Source: Bradyrhizobium lupini
GTDB taxonomy: Bacteria > Pseudomonadota > Alphaproteobacteria > Rhizobiales > Xanthobacteraceae
Assembly: GCF_040939785.1 (NCBI RefSeq)
Contig: NZ_CP162553.1
Span: 7,087,001-7,151,000 of the forward strand
Length of the DNA stretch: 64,000 nt
Direction: 5' to 3'
Numbering within the stretch: position 1 is the stretch's first letter; each line of letters starts with the position of its first letter. The position numbers and the translations under genes were made by a program. This document shows positions 18,195-27,885 of this stretch, one piece after another. The notes beneath the pieces are model-generated. The model made no database searches and was not told the origin of the DNA. It saw only the letters and a list, made by a program, of their open reading frames with translations.

Positions 18195-18474
18195 CGAAAG
18201 CCTCTCCTGCGACCCATCGACGCCGTCCCGGATGACGGGGCGTCAATTCGTTGCGCGACGGCGGGGGTATGGTGACACAAAATGAAAATCGCGGATGCCA
18301 ATGCAGCCACGAAATTGCGATTTTTACCCGGCGCTCCCTTTGGTCCAGAATTGTGATGCGGAGCGTGAAATATCCGACATAGAGTGGCGGAAATGGTCGG
18401 CGCGCCCTAGCTAAAAACAACGGGCAGGCAACGGCTTAAGCAGCCAAGCGCTCAAAAGGGCGGAAGAGGACATA

Positions 18475-21400
18475 ATGGGCATCAACCAGGGTCCGATCAG
18501 TCTCGATCAGAAATACACCCAGGACACCGGACATATTTTCACGACGGGCATTCAGGCCCTGGTCCGGCTGCCGATGGCCCAGATCCGGCGCGACCGTGCC
18601 GCGGGATTGAACACCGCCGGCTTCATCTCCGGCTATCGCGGCTCGCCGCTCGGCGGCTATGACCAGCAGCTCTTCGCCGCGCGCAAGCATCTCGAGCAGT
18701 ACAACATCAAGTTCCAGCCCGGCGTGAACGAGGATCTGGCCGCGACCGCGGTCTGGGGCTCGCAGCAGCTCAACCTCTCGCCGGGCGCCAAGTATGACGG
18801 CGTGGTCGGCATCTGGTACGGCAAGGGCCCCGGCGTCGATCGCTGCGGCGACGTCTTCCGCCACGGCAATGCCGCGGGCTCCGCCAAGAACGGCGGCGTC
18901 TTGTGTCTCGCCGGCGACGACCACGGCGCAAAATCCTCGACGGTCCCGCATCAATCCGACCACGCCTTCATGTCGGCGCTGATGCCCTATCTCTACCCGT
19001 CGAGCGTACACGAGATGATCGAGATGGGTCTTCTGGGTATCGCGATGTCGCGCTACTCGGGCTGCTGGGTCGGCATGAAGGTGATCACGGAGACGGTGGA
19101 GACCACCGCCGAGATCGACCTCACCGACGAGATGACGCCGTTCGTGATCCCGACCGATTTCGAGATGCCCGAAGGCGGCCTCAATCTGCGCTGGCCCGAC
19201 GACCGCTTCGCCCAGGACCGCCGCCTGCAGGACTACAAGGGCTTTGCCGCGATCGCCTTTGCACGCGCCAACAAGGTCAATCGCGTCACCATGGACTCGC
19301 CCAACGCCCGCTACGGCATCATGGCGTCCGGCAAGAGCTACGAGGATATCCGTCAGGCGCTGCGCGAGCTCGGGATCACGCCCGAGGTCGCCGCCAAGAT
19401 CGGACTTCGATTGTACAAGATCGGCATGCCGTGGCCTCTGGAGCCGGAAGGCGTCAGGCAATTCGCTGTAGGACTCGAGGAAATCTTCATCATCGAAGAG
19501 CGCCGCGAGATCGTCGAGAACCAAGTGAAGCAGGAGCTGTTCAACTGGCGCGACGATGTCCGTCCCCGCATTATCGGCAAGATGGACGATCACGACAAGC
19601 GCTTCCTTCCCTTTGCCGAAGAACTCAGCGTCGCCTCGCTGGCGAGCTCGCTGACCGAGCGGCTGCTTCGACTTGATCTCAATCCCGAAATTGCAACGAT
19701 GCTGCGCGCCAAGGCCGATTGGTTCAACGGCCGCCAGGCGTCGCAAATGCAGGCGACCGCGCCTGTCGCCCGCACCCCGTATTTCTGCTCCGGCTGCCCG
19801 CACAACACCTCGACCAAGGTGCCCGAAGGCAGTCGCGCCTTTGCCGGCATCGGGTGCCACTTCATGGCACTGTGGATGGATCGCTCCACCGAGACCTTCA
19901 CCCACATGGGCGGCGAGGGTGTGCCGTGGGTCGGCGTTGCCCCCTTCACAAAGGAAGAGCACGTCTTCGCCAATCTCGGCGACGGCACGTATTTCCACTC
20001 CGGCAGCCTCGCGATCCGCCAGGCGATCGCCTCCGGCGCCAACATCACCTATAAGATCCTCTACAACGACGCGACCGCGATGACCGGCGGCCAGCATGTC
20101 GACGGGGAATTGTCGCCGCAGCAGATCACCTTCCAGCTACACAGCGAAGGCATCCGCGAGATCTATCTGGTCTCAGAAAATCCCGACGCCTATCCGGCGA
20201 ACGAGATCGCGCCCGGCGTCAAGACCGCGCATCGTGACGAACTCGACGCGGTCCAGAAGACCCTGCGGAAGGTCAAGGGCGCGTCCGCGATCGTGTTCGT
20301 GCAGACTTGCGCCGCCGAGAAGCGGCGCCGCCGCAAGCGCGGCACGATGGAGGATCCGGCGCGCCGTGTGCTGATCAATCCTGCAGTGTGTGAAGGCTGC
20401 GGCGATTGCTCGGTGCAATCGAACTGCATTTCGGTCGAGCCGCTCGAGACCGAGTTCGGCCGCAAGCGCGCCATCAACCAGTCGACCTGCAACAAGGATT
20501 ATTCCTGCGTCAAAGGCTTTTGTCCGTCCTTCGTCACCGTCGACGGCGGCAAGATGCGCAAGCGCGCGCCGGCGGGCGTCGGCGATATCGGCGATCTGCC
20601 CGAGCCGGCATCGCGCCCCAACCTGGACAAGCCCTACAACATCGCTGTCGGCGGCGTGGGCGGGACCGGCGTGCTGACGATCGGCGCGCTGCTCGGCATG
20701 GCCGCCCATATCGAGGGCAAGGCCTCGATGATCCTCGACATGTCGGGCCTGGCGCAGAAGGGCGGGGCGGTGCTGAGCCACGTCCGCCTGTCCGATCATC
20801 CGGCCGAGGTGACCTGCTCGCGCATCGTCACCGGTACGGCCGATGTGGTGCTCGCAGCCGATGAGGTGGTCGCGGTTGCCAAGGACACCATCTCGCTCTG
20901 CGACAGCAGCCGCACCCGCGGCATCATCAACAGCCACGTCATTCCCACCGCCGACTTCGTCCTCAACCGCGATTTCAACTTCCAGACCCGCAAGCTGAAC
21001 GGGTTGCTGGAAACCGCGCTGCACAAGGACTCGGTATTCTTCGACTTCACCAAGCCGGCCGAACAGCTGCTCGGCGACAGCATCGCCACCAACATGATGA
21101 TGATGGGCTACGCCTATCAGAAGGGCCTCTTGCCGTTGTCAGCGGAGTCGATCGAGCAGGCGATCGAGGTCAACGGCGTCTCGATCAAGATGAACAAGGA
21201 AGCCTTCCGCCTCGGCCGCCTCGCCGTCGCCGATCCCGCACGGCTTGCCGGCATGCTGAAGGGAACGGATGAGGTCGTTGCGCCCAAGTCCCTGGACGCA
21301 ATGACGCTCGACGAGGTCATCGAGCATCGCACCAGGCATCTCACGGCGTACCAGAACGGCCGCCTCGCGAAACGCTACCGCAAGCTGGTCGATCAGGTCA

Positions 21401-21966
21401 GCGACGTCGCCAGGCAGGGCGGCTATGACGAGGCGCTGACCCGCGCCGTTGCGGTCAACTACGCCAAGCTGCTGGCCTACAAGGACGAATACGAGGTCGC
21501 GCGCCTCTACACCGATGGCGCGTTCGAAAAGCAGCTCCGCGACCAGTTCGAAGGCGACTTCAAGTTCAACTTCAACCTGGCCCCGCCCATTCTGAGCAGG
21601 GGCGTCGATGCGCTCGGCCGCCCGAAGAAGCGCGCCTTCGGCCCGTGGATGCTTCCGGTGTTCCGCGTGCTGGCAAAATTCAAGTTCCTGCGCGGCACGC
21701 CGCTCGACATCTTCGGTCGCAGTGCCGACCGCAAGCTCGAGCGCGATCTGATCGCCGGCTACGAGAAGGACGTCGCCACCGTGCTCGGCCTGCTGTCGCC
21801 GCTGACGATCGATACCGCGGTGGAGCTGCTCTCGCTGCCCGACCGCATCCGCGGCTACGGCCCGGTGAAGGAGAAGGCCGTAGCAGACGCCAAGGCCCGC
21901 TACGCCCAGCTCGCCGCCGACCTCGCGAACCCGCCGCCGGCGCCGAGGCAGATCGCGGCGGAGTAG
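18475..21966 (+). CDS. Indolepyruvate:ferredoxin oxidoreductase, fused alpha-gamma form
   Basis: 1163 residues, matching the fused bacterial enzyme rather than separate archaeal IorA and IorB. N-terminal pyrimidine-binding domain (GYRGSPLGGYDQQL), central TPP-binding domain (YFCSGCPHNTSTKVPEG, then LGDGTYFHSG), a single Fe-S-like Cys cluster (VCEGCGDCSVQSNC with CNKDYSC), and the C-terminal gamma domain (VGGVGGTGVLTIGALLGMAA). It oxidatively decarboxylates aryl- or branched 2-oxoacids to acyl-CoA. SD GGAAGAGGA precedes ATG 18475. Monocistronic by spacing. Confidence 0.93.
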   Translation: MGINQGPISLDQKYTQDTGHIFTTGIQALVRLPMAQIRRDRAAGLNTAGFISGYRGSPLGGYDQQLFAARKHLEQYNIKFQPGVNEDLAATAVWGSQQLNLSPGAKYDGVVGIWYGKGPGVDRCGDVFRHGNAAGSAKNGGVLCLAGDDHGAKSSTVPHQSDHAFMSALMPYLYPSSVHEMIEMGLLGIAMSRYSGCWVGMKVITETVETTAEIDLTDEMTPFVIPTDFEMPEGGLNLRWPDDRFAQDRRLQDYKGFAAIAFARANKVNRVTMDSPNARYGIMASGKSYEDIRQALRELGITPEVAAKIGLRLYKIGMPWPLEPEGVRQFAVGLEEIFIIEERREIVENQVKQELFNWRDDVRPRIIGKMDDHDKRFLPFAEELSVASLASSLTERLLRLDLNPEIATMLRAKADWFNGRQASQMQATAPVARTPYFCSGCPHNTSTKVPEGSRAFAGIGCHFMALWMDRSTETFTHMGGEGVPWVGVAPFTKEEHVFANLGDGTYFHSGSLAIRQAIASGANITYKILYNDATAMTGGQHVDGELSPQQITFQLHSEGIREIYLVSENPDAYPANEIAPGVKTAHRDELDAVQKTLRKVKGASAIVFVQTCAAEKRRRRKRGTMEDPARRVLINPAVCEGCGDCSVQSNCISVEPLETEFGRKRAINQSTCNKDYSCVKGFCPSFVTVDGGKMRKRAPAGVGDIGDLPEPASRPNLDKPYNIAVGGVGGTGVLTIGALLGMAAHIEGKASMILDMSGLAQKGGAVLSHVRLSDHPAEVTCSRIVTGTADVVLAADEVVAVAKDTISLCDSSRTRGIINSHVIPTADFVLNRDFNFQTRKLNGLLETALHKDSVFFDFTKPAEQLLGDSIATNMMMMGYAYQKGLLPLSAESIEQAIEVNGVSIKMNKEAFRLGRLAVADPARLAGMLKGTDEVVAPKSLDAMTLDEVIEHRTRHLTAYQNGRLAKRYRKLVDQVSDVARQGGYDEALTRAVAVNYAKLLAYKDEYEVARLYTDGAFEKQLRDQFEGDFKFNFNLAPPILSRGVDALGRPKKRAFGPWMLPVFRVLAKFKFLRGTPLDIFGRSADRKLERDLIAGYEKDVATVLGLLSPLTIDTAVELLSLPDRIRGYGPVKEKAVADAKARYAQLAADLANPPPAPRQIAAE

Positions 21967-22131
21967 AATTTTCGTGGGGTGGACTCGCTAATCCACCCTG
22001 CAAATTCCTGTTTGAAATCAACCACCGTTCTACTGTGCATGGGGTTGTTTTCGCGAAAAAACGTTTTTCGATAAAACGAAATCACTTGTACCGTCGGGCA
22101 AAACAGCTTTAGGGTTCTTCCCGTCGTTCCC

Positions 22132-22206
22132 ATCATTGCGAGCGCAGCGAAGCAATTCCAGAGTGCGTCCGCGGAAAGATTCCTGGATTGTGCGCTCGCA
22201 ACGACG
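22132..22206. repeat. Chromosomal palindromic repeat, type A copy 3 (degenerate)
   Basis: CATCATTGCGAGCGCAGCGA on the left and GGATTGTGCGCTCGCAACGA on the right, related to 5222-5307 but shortened by loss of several bases in each arm. Confidence 0.75.
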
Positions 22207-22364
22207 ACTGCGGCAGCAGGGCCTTCCACCGCACCTCGGATGATGCGGCGGCCATTTGCGCCAGCCCGCTGCCCTCTCGCCCGACGGAATATTTCCGCGC
22301 TTGCCAACAGGGCGGCAGCGGTTCAGAAAAAACCGGAAGTGAGACACGCCAGCGGAGACCTTAT

Positions 22365-23522
22365 TTGACCATCAAGGGCAAGGCCTACATTGCCGGGATC
22401 TACGAACACCCGACCCGGCACGCGCCGGACAAATCCACCGCGCAGCTCCATGCCGAGGTCGCCAAGGGTGCGATCGAGGATGCCGGGCTCAGCAAGGACG
22501 ATGTCGACGGCTATTTCTGCGCGGGCGACGCCCCGGGCGGCGCCTGGCCGATGGTCGATTATCTCGGTCTCAACACCAAGAAACTCCGCCATGTCGATTC
22601 CACCGAGACCGGCGGCTGTTCTTACATCATCCATCTCGGCCATGCCGCCGAAGCCATCGCCGCGGGCAAGTGCTCAATCGCGCTGATCACGCTGGCCGGC
22701 AAGCCGCGCACCGGGGCGATGCCGCCGCGCGCGGCCGGCGCTGAGGCCGATTTCGAGACGGCTTATGGCGCGACCACGCACAATGCCTATGGCATGTGTG
22801 CCATGCGCCACATGCACGACTATGGCACCACCAGCGAGCAGCTCGCCTGGATCAAGGTCGCGGCCTCGCACCATGCGCAATACAATCCGCATGCGATGCT
22901 CAAGGACGTCGTGACCGTCGAGGACGTCCTGAACTCGCCGATGATCTCTGATCCCTTACATCGCATGGATTGCTGCGTGGTCTCCGACGGCGGCGGCGCG
23001 CTGATCGTGACCACGCCTGAAATCGCCAAGAGCCTGAAGAAGCCTTTGGTCAGGCTGATCGGACATGGCGAGGCGATGAAGGGCCCGCGCGGCGGCAAGG
23101 ATCTCGACCTCACATACTCCGCCGGCATCTGGTCCGGCCCGCGTGCCTTCGAGGAAGCCGGCATCACGCCGAAGGACATCAAATACGCCTCGATCTACGA
23201 CAGCTTCACCATCACCGTCCTGATGCAGCTCGAAGACCTCGGCTTCTGCAAGAAAGGTGAGGGCGGCAAGTTCGTCGCCGACGGCAATCTGATCTCGGGC
23301 GTCGGCAAGCTGCCGTTCAACACCGATGGCGGTGGCCTCTGCAGCAACCATCCCGTCAATCGCGGCGGCATGACCAAGATCCTCGAGGCCGTGCGGCAAC
23401 TGCGCGGCGAGGCGCATCCGAAGGTGCAGGTCAAGAATTGCGATCTCGCCATCGCCCACGGCACCGGCGGACTTTTGGGTGTTCGCCACGCCGCCTCGAC
23501 GGCCATTCTGGAGCGCGTGTGA
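22365..23522 (+). CDS. SCP-x-type thiolase / lipid-transfer thiolase domain protein
   Basis: 385 residues from TTG 22365, chosen because GGAG lies just upstream and the family begins near IKGKAYIAGIYEHPTR. Thiolase-superfamily features: STETGGCSYIIHLGHAAEAI (Cys at the acyl-enzyme position), MDCCVVSDGGGALIV, and the C-terminal AHGTGGLLGVRHA. Such non-canonical thiolases work with a DUF35 partner, here the next gene, which overlaps it by ATGA. Likely acts in beta-oxidation of unusual acyl-CoAs. Confidence 0.88.
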   Translation: MTIKGKAYIAGIYEHPTRHAPDKSTAQLHAEVAKGAIEDAGLSKDDVDGYFCAGDAPGGAWPMVDYLGLNTKKLRHVDSTETGGCSYIIHLGHAAEAIAAGKCSIALITLAGKPRTGAMPPRAAGAEADFETAYGATTHNAYGMCAMRHMHDYGTTSEQLAWIKVAASHHAQYNPHAMLKDVVTVEDVLNSPMISDPLHRMDCCVVSDGGGALIVTTPEIAKSLKKPLVRLIGHGEAMKGPRGGKDLDLTYSAGIWSGPRAFEEAGITPKDIKYASIYDSFTITVLMQLEDLGFCKKGEGGKFVADGNLISGVGKLPFNTDGGGLCSNHPVNRGGMTKILEAVRQLRGEAHPKVQVKNCDLAIAHGTGGLLGVRHAASTAILERV

Positions 23523-23911
23523 TGAGCGAAGCCAAGAAATATCCGGCCCCGGTGATGAACCCTGAGACAGCCGCGTTCTGGGATGCGGCCAAAGAGGGCA
23601 GGTTCATGATCAAGCGCTGCACCGCGTGCGGCGAGGCGCACTATTTCCCGCGTGCGATCTGCCCGTTCTGCTACTCCGACAAGACGGTGTGGGAGCAGTC
23701 TTCGGGCGAGGGTACGATCTACACCTACAGCTTGATGCGGAAGTCGCCGACCGGCCCTTACGCGATCGGCTACGTCACGCTGAAGGAAGGCCCATCGCTC
23801 CAGACCAATTTCGTCGATTGCGATCTGACGACGTTGAAGATCGGCCAGAAGGTGAAGGTGGTGTTCAAGCCGACCGACGGCGCGCCGCTGCCGTTTTTTA
23901 CGCCGGCGTAG
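23522..23911 (+). CDS. Zn-ribbon OB-fold (DUF35) partner of thiolase
   Basis: 129 residues; the ATG overlaps the thiolase stop (ATGA), implying translational coupling. The N-terminal zinc ribbon RCTACGEAHYFPRAICPFC has two C-x-x-C pairs; the C-terminal OB-fold carries EGTIYTYSLM. DUF35 proteins form complexes with SCP2-type thiolases and help bind CoA substrates. Confidence 0.9.
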   Translation: MSEAKKYPAPVMNPETAAFWDAAKEGRFMIKRCTACGEAHYFPRAICPFCYSDKTVWEQSSGEGTIYTYSLMRKSPTGPYAIGYVTLKEGPSLQTNFVDCDLTTLKIGQKVKVVFKPTDGAPLPFFTPA

Positions 23912-23924
23912 TCGCTTTCTTCCC

Positions 23925-24068
23925 TTCTCCCCTTGCGGGAGAAGGTGGCGCGAAGCGCCGGATGAGGGGTCTCTCTCCACCGAGAGATTGTTCGATGCGG
24001 AGCGAACCCCTCACCCAAACGAGTTTGTTGCGAGCACCTTGGAGCCCTCTCCCGCAAGGGGAGAGGGC
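23925..24068. repeat. Intergenic inverted repeat, CTCTCCCGCAAGGGGAGAG family
   Basis: Left arm CTTCTCCCCTTGCGGGAGAA, right arm CCCTCTCCCGCAAGGGGAGA. Each arm is itself palindromic, so the element can form either two small hairpins or one large cruciform. It lies between the DUF35 gene and the MaoC gene without a promoter-like break. Confidence 0.75.
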
Positions 24069-24119
24069 GCATCAATGGGCGCCGCCATTCGCTGAAACTG
24101 CCGGGAGGAAACAACAAAA

Positions 24120-24980
24120 ATGTCCGCCAGATACGACGAACTCAAAGGCCTCAAAAACCTCGGCCAGAAATATGCCTACACCGACCGCGAAGTGATGCTC
24201 TATGCCTACGGCATTGGGCTGGGCGCCGATCCGATGGACGAGAACGAGCTCGCCTTCGTCAACGAGGGCACGCTGACGCCGCGACCGCTCAAGGTGGTGC
24301 CGACTTTTGCATCCGTCGCCGCGTGGGGCGCGGGGCCTGGCGAGATGAACCTCAACCGCGTGATGGTGGTGGACGGCGAGCGCGACATCACCTTCCACCA
24401 GCCACTGCCGGTCGCCGCGCACATCACCGCCGATTCCTCCGTGGTCGAAGTCTACGACAAGGGCAAGGACAAGGGCGTGGTCATCAGCCATCAGACCGTG
24501 CTCAAGAACGAGAAGGGCGAGAAGCTGGCAACTCTGGTCGCCTCCCGCTTCGCCCGCGGCGACGGCGGCTTTGGCGGGCCGAACCTGACCCAGCCGGATC
24601 CGCACAAGAGCCCGTCCCGCGCACCCGACACGACCATCGACATCGTGACGCGTCCCGACCAGGCGCTGGTCTATCGTCTCTGCGGCGATCGCAACCCGCT
24701 GCACTCCGACCCTGAGTTCGCGAAGAAGGCCGGCTTCCCACGTCCGATCCTGCACGGCATGTGCACGTACGGCATCACCTGCCGCGGCGTGCTCCAGACC
24801 TATGCCGATTACGACGCTTCCGCCTTCCGCCAGCACGTCGCGCGGTTCTCCTCGCCGGTCTATCCCGGCGAGACCGTGACCATGGACCTCTGGAAGGACG
24901 GCAGCGTGATCTCGTTCGAAGCCAAGGTCAAGTCGCGCGGCGTCACTGTGATCAAGAACGGCAAGACGGTGCTGGGGTGA
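24120..24980 (+). CDS. MaoC-family (R)-specific enoyl-CoA hydratase 2
   Basis: 286 residues: two hot-dog halves as in the hydratase-2 part of peroxisomal MFE-2. The C-terminal half carries the hydratase motif YRLCGDRNPLHSDPEFAKKA (catalytic Asp and His), followed by GFPRPILHGMCTYG. It hydrates trans-2-enoyl-CoA to (R)-3-hydroxyacyl-CoA. It sits between the thiolase pair and an MFE-2-like dehydrogenase, so a split beta-oxidation module is implied. SD GGGAGGAAA. Confidence 0.9.
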   Translation: MSARYDELKGLKNLGQKYAYTDREVMLYAYGIGLGADPMDENELAFVNEGTLTPRPLKVVPTFASVAAWGAGPGEMNLNRVMVVDGERDITFHQPLPVAAHITADSSVVEVYDKGKDKGVVISHQTVLKNEKGEKLATLVASRFARGDGGFGGPNLTQPDPHKSPSRAPDTTIDIVTRPDQALVYRLCGDRNPLHSDPEFAKKAGFPRPILHGMCTYGITCRGVLQTYADYDASAFRQHVARFSSPVYPGETVTMDLWKDGSVISFEAKVKSRGVTVIKNGKTVLG

Positions 24981-25010
24981 TGATGCCGCTCGACGCGCTC
25001 TGAGTTATTT

Positions 25011-25100
25011 CGTCATGCCCGGGCTTGTCCCGGGCATCCACGTTCTTCGCGCGGTTGGCGATCAAGTTCGTGGATGGCCGGGACAAGCCCGGCCATGACG
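25011..25100. repeat. Chromosomal palindromic repeat, type B copy 2
   Basis: CGTCATGCCCGGGCTTGTCC and GGACAAGCCCGGCCATGACG flank GCATCCACG / CGTGGATGGCC. Same family as 13121-13248, with a shorter middle. Confidence 0.85.
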
Positions 25101-25130
25101 GAGCAAAAGAACAAAACAGGGAGAGCCACC

Positions 25131-26009
25131 ATGGGACTACTCGACGGCAAGGTTGCGCTGATCACCGGCGCGGGCGGGGGGCTCGGTGAGGCCTACGCAA
25201 AGCTGTTCGCGCGGGAAGGGGCCTCCGTCGTCGTCAACGACCTCGGTGGGCCCCGTGACGGCTCCGGCGCCGACACATCGATGGCGCAGCTCGTGGTGGA
25301 TGCGATCAAGGCCGAAGGCGGCAAGGCGGTCGCCAACGGCGCCGACATCTCCACCATGGAAGGCGGCCAGTCGGTGTTCGACGACGCCATCAAGCATTTC
25401 GGCCGCGCCGACATCCTCGTCAACAATGCCGGCATTCTGCGCGACCAGACCTTCGCCAAGGCGTCTGAGTCCGACTGGGACAAGGTCATCAAGGTGCATC
25501 TGAAGGGCACCTTTTGTTGCACCATGCCGGTATTTCGCTGGATGCGGGAAAACGGCGGCGGCGTCATCGTCAACACCTCGTCGACCTCGGGCCTGATCGG
25601 CAATTTCGGCCAGAGCAATTACGGCGCGGCCAAGGGCGGCATCTGGGGCCTGTCCAACGTGCTGGCAATCGAGGGCCGCAAATACAACATCCGGATCTGG
25701 ACGCTTGCGCCGGGCGCGCTGACCCGCATGACCGCAGACCTGCCCCGCTATAAGGAGAACCCCGGCGCGGCGCTGGGTCCGGACGGCATCGCGCCGGCCG
25801 TGCTATACATGGTCAGCGACTTGTCCGGTGACCAGACCGGCAAGGTGCTGGGCGTGTCCGGGCCCCGCGGCGTGCGCGAGATGCGGATGATGGAAATGGA
25901 CGGCTGGAAGCCGCCGCACACGGGCTGGAAGGCCCAGGACATCGCCGATCATGCCAAGGAGATCTTCTTCTCCGAAGAGCAGATCAAGATGGGGGCGCGG
26001 CGGTTTTAG
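25131..26009 (+). CDS. MFE-2-like SDR dehydrogenase ((R)-3-hydroxyacyl-CoA / 17beta-HSD4 type)
   Basis: 292 residues; SD AGGGAGAG. Rossmann motif TGAGGGLGEAYAKLFAREGA, NDLGGPRDG, NNAG, and the catalytic Tyr-x-x-x-Lys in SNYGAAKGG preceded by Ser. The G-G-P-R-D-G segment after the second strand is characteristic of the dehydrogenase half of MFE-2. It likely oxidises the (R)-3-hydroxyacyl-CoA made by the MaoC protein. Confidence 0.9.
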   Translation: MGLLDGKVALITGAGGGLGEAYAKLFAREGASVVVNDLGGPRDGSGADTSMAQLVVDAIKAEGGKAVANGADISTMEGGQSVFDDAIKHFGRADILVNNAGILRDQTFAKASESDWDKVIKVHLKGTFCCTMPVFRWMRENGGGVIVNTSSTSGLIGNFGQSNYGAAKGGIWGLSNVLAIEGRKYNIRIWTLAPGALTRMTADLPRYKENPGAALGPDGIAPAVLYMVSDLSGDQTGKVLGVSGPRGVREMRMMEMDGWKPPHTGWKAQDIADHAKEIFFSEEQIKMGARRF

Positions 26010-26037
26010 CCATCGACAGAGAGAAACAAGGACAACG

Positions 26038-26991
26038 ATGAAACTTACCGCCGACGCCAAGGGCACCGTCGCAATCGCGCCGACGCCGTTCCACGATGAC
26101 GGCCGGATCGACGAGCGCTCGATCGACCGCCTGACCGATTTCTACGAGGAGGTCGGCTGCGACGGCGTCACTGTGCTGGGCATCCTCGGTGAGGCCCCGA
26201 AGCTCGATGCCGCCGAGGCCGAACAGGTGGCGGTACGCTTCGTCAAGCGCGCCAAGAAGATGCAGGTGATCGTCGGCGTCTCCGCGCCGGGCTTTGCCAC
26301 CATGCGCTCGCTGGCGAAGGCCTCGATGGATGCGGGCGCGGCCGGCGTCATGATCGCGCCGCCGCCGTCGTTGCGGACCGACGACCAGATCGTCGGCTAT
26401 TACAAGCAGGCGGCCGAGGCCATCGGCCCCGACGTGCCCTGGGTGCTCCAGGACTTTCCGCTGACCTTGTCGGTGGTGTTCACCCCGGCCGTGATCCGCA
26501 AGATCGTCACCGACAATCCGAACTGCGTGATGCTCAAGCACGAGGACTGGCCGGGGCTGGAAAAGATCTCGACGCTGCGCAATTTCCAGAAGGACGGCTC
26601 GCTGCGGCCGCTTTCGATCCTCTGCGGCAATGGCGGGCTCTTTCTGGACTTCGAGATGGAGCGCGGCGCCGACGGCGCCATGACCGGCTATGCCTTCCCC
26701 GAACTCCTGATCGACGTCGTGCGGCTTTCGAAGGAAGGCAAGCGCGACGCCGCCCATGATCTGTTCGACGCGCATCTGCCGCTGATCCGCTACGAGCAGC
26801 AGCCCGGCGCGGGCCTTGCCGTGCGCAAATACGTGCTGCAGAAGCGCGGCATCATTGCCTCCAGCGCCCAGCGCAAGCCCGGCGCCACCATCACCCCGAT
26901 GGCGAAGGCGGAGGTCGATTACCTGCTGTCGCGCGTCGCCCGCGTCGACAAGCGCGCCAATCTCGGCCCGCAATCCAGCGCCGCAGGTTAG
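26038..26991 (+). CDS. DapA-family (dihydrodipicolinate synthase-like) aldolase
   Basis: 317 residues. TIM-barrel elements: VAIAPTPFHDDGRIDERSID, LGILGEAPKL at the usual G-T-T-G-E position, IVGVSAPGF, and the probable Schiff-base lysine in CVMLKHED. The catalytic Tyr motif of DapA (Y-N-x-P) reads LQDFPLT here, so ordinary dihydrodipicolinate synthase activity is unlikely. It follows the SDR gene by 28 bp and probably belongs to the same degradation operon. Confidence 0.82.
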   Translation: MKLTADAKGTVAIAPTPFHDDGRIDERSIDRLTDFYEEVGCDGVTVLGILGEAPKLDAAEAEQVAVRFVKRAKKMQVIVGVSAPGFATMRSLAKASMDAGAAGVMIAPPPSLRTDDQIVGYYKQAAEAIGPDVPWVLQDFPLTLSVVFTPAVIRKIVTDNPNCVMLKHEDWPGLEKISTLRNFQKDGSLRPLSILCGNGGLFLDFEMERGADGAMTGYAFPELLIDVVRLSKEGKRDAAHDLFDAHLPLIRYEQQPGAGLAVRKYVLQKRGIIASSAQRKPGATITPMAKAEVDYLLSRVARVDKRANLGPQSSAAG

Positions 26992-26995
26992 TCGA

Positions 26996-27811
26996 ATGGC
27001 CGAGGCATCAGCATCACGCCCTGCGTCGACGATCCTCCTGCTGCGCGACGGCGTGACGGTCGACGGCAAGAGCCGCGACGAAATCGAAGTCTTCATGATG
27101 GTTCGCCATCATCAGATCGAGTTCAATTCGGGCGCGCTGGTGTTTCCTGGTGGCAGCGTCGATGCCGGCGATCAGGAGATCGTCAAGCGCTCCGACCTGT
27201 ATTCGGGCGGCGAGGGGCTGAGTGAAGCGGACCGCGGCTTTCGGATCGCCGCGATCCGCGAGACCTTTGAGGAAAGCGGCATCCTGCTGGCGCGGTCGAA
27301 GGATTCGGACACGCCTGTTGACGCCAGGCGCGCCGGCGAAATCGCCGATGCGCATCGCGTCGCGCTCAACGAGCACAAGGTCAGCTTCCTGAGCATTCTG
27401 GCCGACAACGGGCTCCAGCTCGCGCTCGATACGCTCGTGCCTTACGCGCACTGGATCACGCCCGAGGGGATGCCAAAACGTTTCGACACATGGTTCTTCC
27501 TTGCGGCCGCGCCGCCCGACCAGCTCGGCGCACATGACGGCCGGGAATCGACCGACTCGATCTGGGTCTCGCCACGCGAGGCGGTGGAGGGCGGCGAGAG
27601 CGGCCGCTTCAAGCTGCCGTTCCCGACCACGCGCAATCTGATCCGGCTCGCCAAGCAGGGCCGCGTGAGCGCCGCGCTCGAGCACGCCCGCGGCATGTCC
27701 GTCGTGACGGTGATGCCTGTCATGACCAAGACCGAAACCGGCCGTCAGCTCCGCATTCCCCGCGAGGCCGGCTATGACGGTGAGGTGTTCGAGGTCGGGG
27801 CCATCGGCTAG
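26996..27811 (+). CDS. Nudix hydrolase (NUDT7/19-like, possibly CoA or acyl-CoA specific)
   Basis: 271 residues. The Nudix box is split by an insertion: FPGGSVDAGDQE, then about 25 residues, then IRETFEESGI (R-E-x-x-E-E-x-G). That long insertion is usual in the NUDT19/NUDT7 branch acting on CoA and acyl-CoA. Next to acyl-CoA genes this role is plausible. ATG 26996 is 5 bp after the DapA-like stop, so it is probably co-transcribed. Confidence 0.82.
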   Translation: MAEASASRPASTILLLRDGVTVDGKSRDEIEVFMMVRHHQIEFNSGALVFPGGSVDAGDQEIVKRSDLYSGGEGLSEADRGFRIAAIRETFEESGILLARSKDSDTPVDARRAGEIADAHRVALNEHKVSFLSILADNGLQLALDTLVPYAHWITPEGMPKRFDTWFFLAAAPPDQLGAHDGRESTDSIWVSPREAVEGGESGRFKLPFPTTRNLIRLAKQGRVSAALEHARGMSVVTVMPVMTKTETGRQLRIPREAGYDGEVFEVGAIG

Positions 27812-27885
27812 GACACTTCGATACAAAGCGAAGTATCGGCGAGGGCAGACGCGCTAGGTTCCGTCAACGGGATCGAGCGCGCGAC

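Noticed and set aside
18436..20097. 553-aa minus-strand ORF opposite the indolepyruvate oxidoreductase
   Set aside because: Same antisense effect; the plus-strand protein has all family motifs.
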